Shown: piece by piece, positions 59,325 to 64,000 of the stretch
Position numbering within the stretch: the first letter of the stretch is position 1
Layout of the letters: every line of letters starts with the position of its first letter
Assembly (NCBI RefSeq): GCF_000151315.2
Contig: NW_011887299.1
Location: forward strand, 84,386-148,385
Length of the DNA: 64,000 nucleotides
DNA from: Capsaspora owczarzaki ATCC 30864
Taxonomy: Eukaryota; Opisthokonta; Filasterea
Direction: 5' to 3'
Program-made: the position numbers and the translations under genes
The notes under the pieces: generated by a model
The model's database searches: none
What the model was told of the DNA's origin: nothing
The model's input: the letters and a program-made list of their open reading frames with translations, nothing else

Positions 59325-61858
59325 TCATGCACCCAACACCATCTTACAGTGAGAGACAGGGTCCCACATTTGACCACGATGGACCTCAATGACAGATTGA
59401 AGCAAAGCGGTCGAAGCGTCGACATTGACCAGATGGAGAATAATGCTGACAGTTTCAACAACCACTCCAGGGGATGATGCAGGTTCTGCTAGCTGCTGCG
59501 GGGCGTCGCGTAGACCAGCAATCTCAAAGGTCCCGAGTTCGGGGTTGATCAGATGAAACGACACAACTTCATTCCATGGGATGGCGGTGAGTGGCGGCAT
59601 GGCTGTGTCGGGGTCGAATGCAGCGTTTCGAGTACGAGCGGAAGCGAGCGCCTGCGGTGTGCATATCTCAATGCCTCTCGGGGTTGCCATGAGATGCATG
59701 TGGTGGCCAGTGATGAGCTCGACCTCGAGCCAGCCCGTGCTGCCGTGGTGGTTGGCATCTGCAACCATGTTTGCCTCAAAGAAGGCCGACGGTGTCAACT
59801 GCTGCTGCTGCTGCTGCTGCTGCTGATGCTGATGCTGATGCTGCGACTGGCTTGGCGATGCTTGAGATTGTGAGGAAGATGAAGGGCCTGCCACCAAAAG
59901 GCTGGACTGCTGTTGGCGAGAATGATGAGGGTGACTTGGAGCTGGGTGCGTGCGAGGCGATGGCGCGTCTTTCATGTCAAACAAGCGACACAGTAGATTC
60001 TGGTCGATGCAAGATCGCAGCAGGAGCTTTGCAGTCCGTCGATCGCGGCAGGCGAGGGAGAGGCGACTGCCCTGCGACGCTGACAATCCCGAGCACTCGA
60101 TCACCAGCAGATCCTTGCGCTGCTCGATTTGCTGAATCTCCCGCCAGTGGAACTGCGAGATTGGCGTGGAAGCGTTTCCTGCCGGAAACAGGCTCAAGCC
60201 TTGCAGGCGAATGCCCAACGTGAGCGGACGAGTTGCTGGATCCCGCGCTGATCCCGCCGCGCCAACGTCCTGTGTTCCGTCGTCAACGAGAGTTCACCCC
60301 CGTCACATTCCAGATCCCAAATACAAGTAGCACATAGAGCAAAGTTGGGTGAGCTGACAGCAACGTTTTCCACGAGCAGCTAGTGAGAGAGAGCAAAGCC
60401 GAGTGAGGATTGCATTGGCGACTGTGCTCTGTAAGCCACTCGTTCTCCACCCCACCTACACACACACTCTCTCTCTCTCTCTTTCTTTCTCTCTCTATCT
60501 CGATCTTACAACTCTGGCACTTGCAATCGCCAACACGGAGTGACGGGGCTTTTGCTTCCTGCTCTTCACTCTCTCCCTCCCCTCCTTTGACAACGACTTG
60601 CCTTGACCGCGTGAAACTCGTGGCCGTAGTTGGGGAACGACGATACTGTCTGGAGCACCGAGTCTTCTGCCGCGCGGGGAGTAGTGCCGACCAGTTGAGC
60701 GTGTCGGCTGCTGAGCTGCTCCAATCTGGCAAACAGACAAGATGCCAAACCAATCAAGGACCCAAATAACGGAAAGGTGAGTGCAACAAGCCAGCCCAAG
60801 CCATGATCGAGACAACTCCAACGCAAATGTGCATTTGGGGATAATGGGGCAGGGGGTGGGGTGAGGCAGGAGCGGGGGACGACCAACAAACACATGTGAC
60901 ATTGACAACTCCATACGAAAACTCAGAAAAAAAAAAGAAAAAAAAAAAGACTGCCAAAGTCATTCCGTCAACATACGCAAACTCAAACCAAGCGCATCCA
61001 AGAGATGTCGGTGACTGAGTTGAGTTGGTTGAATGGGAGGGAGAGAGAGAAAGGCAACCGCAGTTTCGATCCGACGTTCGACACGCAACCTCTCGAAAAG
61101 CCACCGAAACCAACACACTGCGAAACAATAAACAAGCATCACAATCAAACCCAGTCAAACAAGGCAACACTCACCTGGCTTCGAACGGAACAGGATGGCC
61201 TGACGCGTCAAGGTACAATTTTGGCGAGAGTCGGGGATCGCGCAGATAGGCGACTGGAAAGCCTCGGTAGTAGTCACTGCGCTCGGCTTGGATCAACAAG
61301 GAGGAGATCGTGTAGCACTGCTCCTCACTCCAACAGATCAGGTCGCCGGAGGACAGGGCCGTTCGTAGTTGCAGAAAAATGAGATGCCGTGACTGCACTT
61401 CGACCGAAAGCGGTTGCAACGGGTAGCACTTGACCTCTAGATGGAACAGCCATACAAGATCGTTCATAGATGACGTGCCAGGAAGCACAGCGCTATCGAC
61501 AGAGGTCGGGGAAGACGCGTTGCTTGCTGTCGCGGCGCTCGCGTCTGGTGTCCGAACAGCACGCCGAGACCGCGGTTGCTTGGAATCCGTCCAACTATGC
61601 TCCTGAGCCAGCTTGGTGAGCTCGACCCACACGAATTCTCCGTCGAAGCGCCGGTACTTTAAGCCAAAAAAGATTGGATCGACCAGACCGACCCGCTGGG
61701 CGACCATTTCGAATAGTGCTGCTGCTTGAATTGTTGGCTGTTGCAGGTTGTCGCCAATGAGCGATGGAGTTTTTTTTTTTTTTTTTGGGGGGGGGGGGAA
61801 GGGTTAGCGAAGAAGGAAGTTGTGATGATAAAATCGTGACGAGAGTGAGATGCCAGCC

Positions 61859-61898
<40 letters not shown>

Positions 61899-62753
61899 CA
61901 TTCAAAATCTCCGTACCTCAACAGATAGCTCTTCTATATGGCCGTCCATGATGTGGACTTCGCACTTTTGCAGCATCGGTTGTGCCGAATCACCACCGCC
62001 GACGCTGGGAGAGGTCACGTTGTTAAGATAAGACTTGTCAGACGAACGAAGCAATTGGGCGGAAACGGCGCTGGTCAGGCTGCTCGATGACTGTCCGACT
62101 TGTTGACTTGCTCCGAGGGAGGGACCAAGATACGCCGCCGCAGGTGACATGAGACTGGCGGGCAGGGAGCCGACGGAGGACATGGGAAGTGACATGGAAG
62201 GCGTGTTCATTTCTGAGAGCGTTGGTGGATCTGGCGAAAACTGGTCCAGATTCATGAATGCATCAGCAACGCTAGTAGCGGATGCCAAACTCATCTGTGT
62301 GGCCGGCGACTGAGCTTGTGGAGATGCTGCACTTGCGGTGGCAGACGACGAATGTCGCAGTGCGGGGCTTTGCTGTGCAGCTGCGGCGCCTCCTGCCGTG
62401 CTTGGGGCCGAGACAATGCTCAAAGAGGATGCCCCTGGCGAGTTATATCGTTCTTGTGTCGTGTTTGCACGGAGATCGTGTTTGGCACCAATTTTGTTTC
62501 GGTCCCGATGCAGCGAGACTGCTTGTCGAGCATTGTCCCGGCTGCTGGCCAGACCGAAATCTACTCGACTGCTAATACTGATACTACTGCCATTGCTACT
62601 ACCACTACTACTAATACTGTTGCTGCTTGTACTACTTGGATGCATCAGCGAATCGTTCCGCCCTGGTGATGGAGCCGAGGTCGCTGATGCAGCAGTCTGA
62701 GGCGAGGGCGACGCCCACATTGTCGTCCGAGTAAATGCAATGCAAAGCGCCAA
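59325..62753 (-). CDS. FERM-domain protein
   Basis: Four exons, 61917-62753, 61175-61737, 60602-60725 and 59325-60269, join in phase into about 822 residues. The first 260 residues are Ser/Ala-rich. FERM F1 runs from CEVHIMDGH to PIFFGLKY and FVWVELTKLAQE. F2 includes FHLEVKCYP, RHLIFLQLRTAL and HAQLVG, ending NYGHEFHAVK. F3 begins LTLGIRLQGLSLF and includes FHWREIQQIE. After a His/Gln-rich spacer a second PH/PTB-like segment (GWLEVELITGHHMHLM, IPWNEVVSFHLI) ends the protein. FERM proteins link membrane receptors to the cytoskeleton or act in signalling scaffolds. The intron after 60602 has a GC donor (AAG|GCAAGT). Both the start and a possible upstream exon are uncertain. Confidence 0.85.
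61858..61898. repeat. CAA trinucleotide microsatellite
   Basis: About thirteen CAA copies lie in the intron between the first and second FERM exons, beside a T/G homopolymer tract (61771-61798). Confidence 0.95.
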
Positions 62754-63922
62754 TGCAGTACAGGAGACACGGAAGGGACAGCTCCTTGCTTGAACGATTA
62801 CAGACCCGGCTGGTTGATTGAGATTGATTGAGAATCGAGACCTGTCGCCGTCGCAAGAGTCAAATGTCAGCGCATCTCAATCACTGAACACGAGAAATCC
62901 CTGAAACGAGTCTTGCTTGGTCGTGGTATGTGCTGTTCCGACCGACCCGTGAGCGTGATCTTTAGCAAAGAGCTGGCAGAGATGGCTAAACCATCCAACT
63001 CGACATCAATTGAACCATGCTGTTCAGATGTTGGCAGTTTCAACATGATTACTCCAAAGTCAAAGTGTGCACTGCTCTGAGTTTCTTGTTGGCCGCGTTG
63101 GTTTGTTAGTCGGAGGGGGAGGAGGGACAGCTCTCGAGGGAGCACCAAGCCAGGCTCGAGCTCCAACCCCCTTCTCTCAGCGGACGCTCAACCGTGCTCT
63201 GTTTTGGCACTCCCGACAACTCCCCGCTTTTGCACACTTGCACAGCGACTCAGCGTGCTCCCACCCACCCTCTCCCATAAGGCCCCAGAAGGGAGGGTTT
63301 CGTTCGCGCCTCTTTTGTCGCTTTTCGATCAAAACGCTCGCTCTCGCCTCCACTCAATCTCACTCCATCACCAAGTGCAAATAGAAGCTGACATCCAAAT
63401 GCAAGTCACTCGAAACTGTGCCTGCCCGCATTCGAGCTGTGCGAGGTGTCGTGGCAATCCTTTTCGCCATTTCGTTGCCATTGGAGCGAAACAACACAGG
63501 CTGTCTGCCCCACTCTCATCTCACCCCGCCAGTCCCCGAGTCAGCCCAGCAACAACAGATTGTCGTGAGTGGTTCAAGCACGGCTCATGAGTGGCGGACG
63601 CAGAGTGAAATTGGTGCCGCAGCGCTCGTTCTGCTCCCCGCTGAATCTTTCCCTTCAATCCACTCGCTTTCCATGCTAACGCGGCTCCGACGATGCTATC
63701 TATCACCACTCGGCATAATTTGAACAAGTACAAACACCCACAGCCTGGGAATGGCGCGCGCTGAATCCCTGCCGCTTACTATCGAGGAGACTATGGAGTG
63801 GTTGAGACTGACTGTCGAGAAACCAAGTTTGGACAACAGGACGGTCTACACCATTCATTACAGCTTTTCCATCATCAACCAAACAGAAAAAAATAAAAAG
63901 CACAGGAGGGCGGATCGACATT
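62754..63922. other. Region upstream of the FERM gene
   Basis: This 1.2-kb stretch should contain the FERM gene promoter and the 3' UTR of the gene at the right edge. A minus-strand open frame at 62867-63166 looks partly protein-like but could not be joined to the FERM gene or to a family. Confidence 0.5.
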
Positions 63923-64000
63923 TCACTCGTTCGAAACGCGGCAGTTGTGAATGTTGTAGATCAGAATGTCTCGAGCGCCAATCTTCTCCAGCTGGTCCAT
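63923..64000 (-). CDS. 3' end of an unidentified gene
   Basis: The last 78 bases encode, on the minus strand, 25 residues ending IYNIHNCRVSNE and a TGA stop at 63923-63925. The first codon in the window happens to be ATG, but the reading frame probably continues beyond the edge. I do not recognise the family from this tail. Confidence 0.45.
   Translation of the reverse strand: MDQLEKIGARDILIYNIHNCRVSNE

Overview
The window is nuclear DNA of a unicellular eukaryote. Genes are split by many short GT-AG introns (mostly about 55-110 nt), are densely packed on both strands, and often lie only 80-300 bp apart. The gene content fits a unicellular relative of animals (Holozoa): FANCI, a CLC-2-type chloride channel, a FERM protein, a RasGAP with PH and C2 domains, SH3/SH2-like modules, and STAND (NLR-like) proteins. 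A filasterean such as Capsaspora is my best guess from gene style. This is inference; no search was run.

Layout. 1-1564 (-): start of a leucine-rich-repeat protein in which every 84-nt exon encodes one LRR. 1565-2587: a small candidate transposable element inserted next to a 17-bp tandem repeat, plus a decayed LRR fragment. 2588-5397 (-): CaMKI-like kinase. 5689-7349 (-): DCUN1D4/5-like cullin-neddylation factor with a 13-nt microexon. 7872-9814 (+): SLC25A11-like oxoglutarate/malate carrier. 9900-12995 (-): intronless PIGG/GPI7-type GPI ethanolamine-phosphate transferase. 13241-21955 (-): very large STAND protein (pTyr-motif tail, two degenerate CHAT-like domains, NACHT, pentapeptide repeats, WD40, SH3, WD40). 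22266-23431 (+): SpoU/TrmH-type RNA 2'-O-methyltransferase. 23662-28096 (-): 17-exon CLC-2-like chloride channel. 28499-32526 (+): second STAND protein (SH2-like start, degenerate CHAT-like region, NB-ARC, TPR). 32685-37895 (+): DHX57/DHX29-like helicase. 38152-39873 (-): cytochrome-b5-fused front-end fatty-acid desaturase. 41120-42726 (-): trypsin-like serine protease. 44268-49043 (+): RhoGAP-like/PH/C2/RasGAP protein interrupted by a 197-N assembly gap. 49319-56146 (+):25-exon FANCI. 56523-59087 (-): four-finger C2H2 protein. 59325-62753 (-): FERM-domain protein. 63923-64000 (-): 3' end of an unidentified gene.

Most genes are unrelated housekeeping or signalling genes. The exception is the set of innate-immunity-like architectures: an LRR protein and two STAND ATPases within 33 kb. 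One STAND protein carries about nine tyrosine motifs plus proline-rich SH3-ligand-like stretches and its own SH3 domain. The other begins with an SH2-like segment. This suggests NLR-like receptors wired into phosphotyrosine signalling, and is my main candidate for a previously undescribed system. Exon coordinates were derived by hand from splice-site motifs, reading phase and family conservation, so single boundaries may be off by a base or a splice choice.
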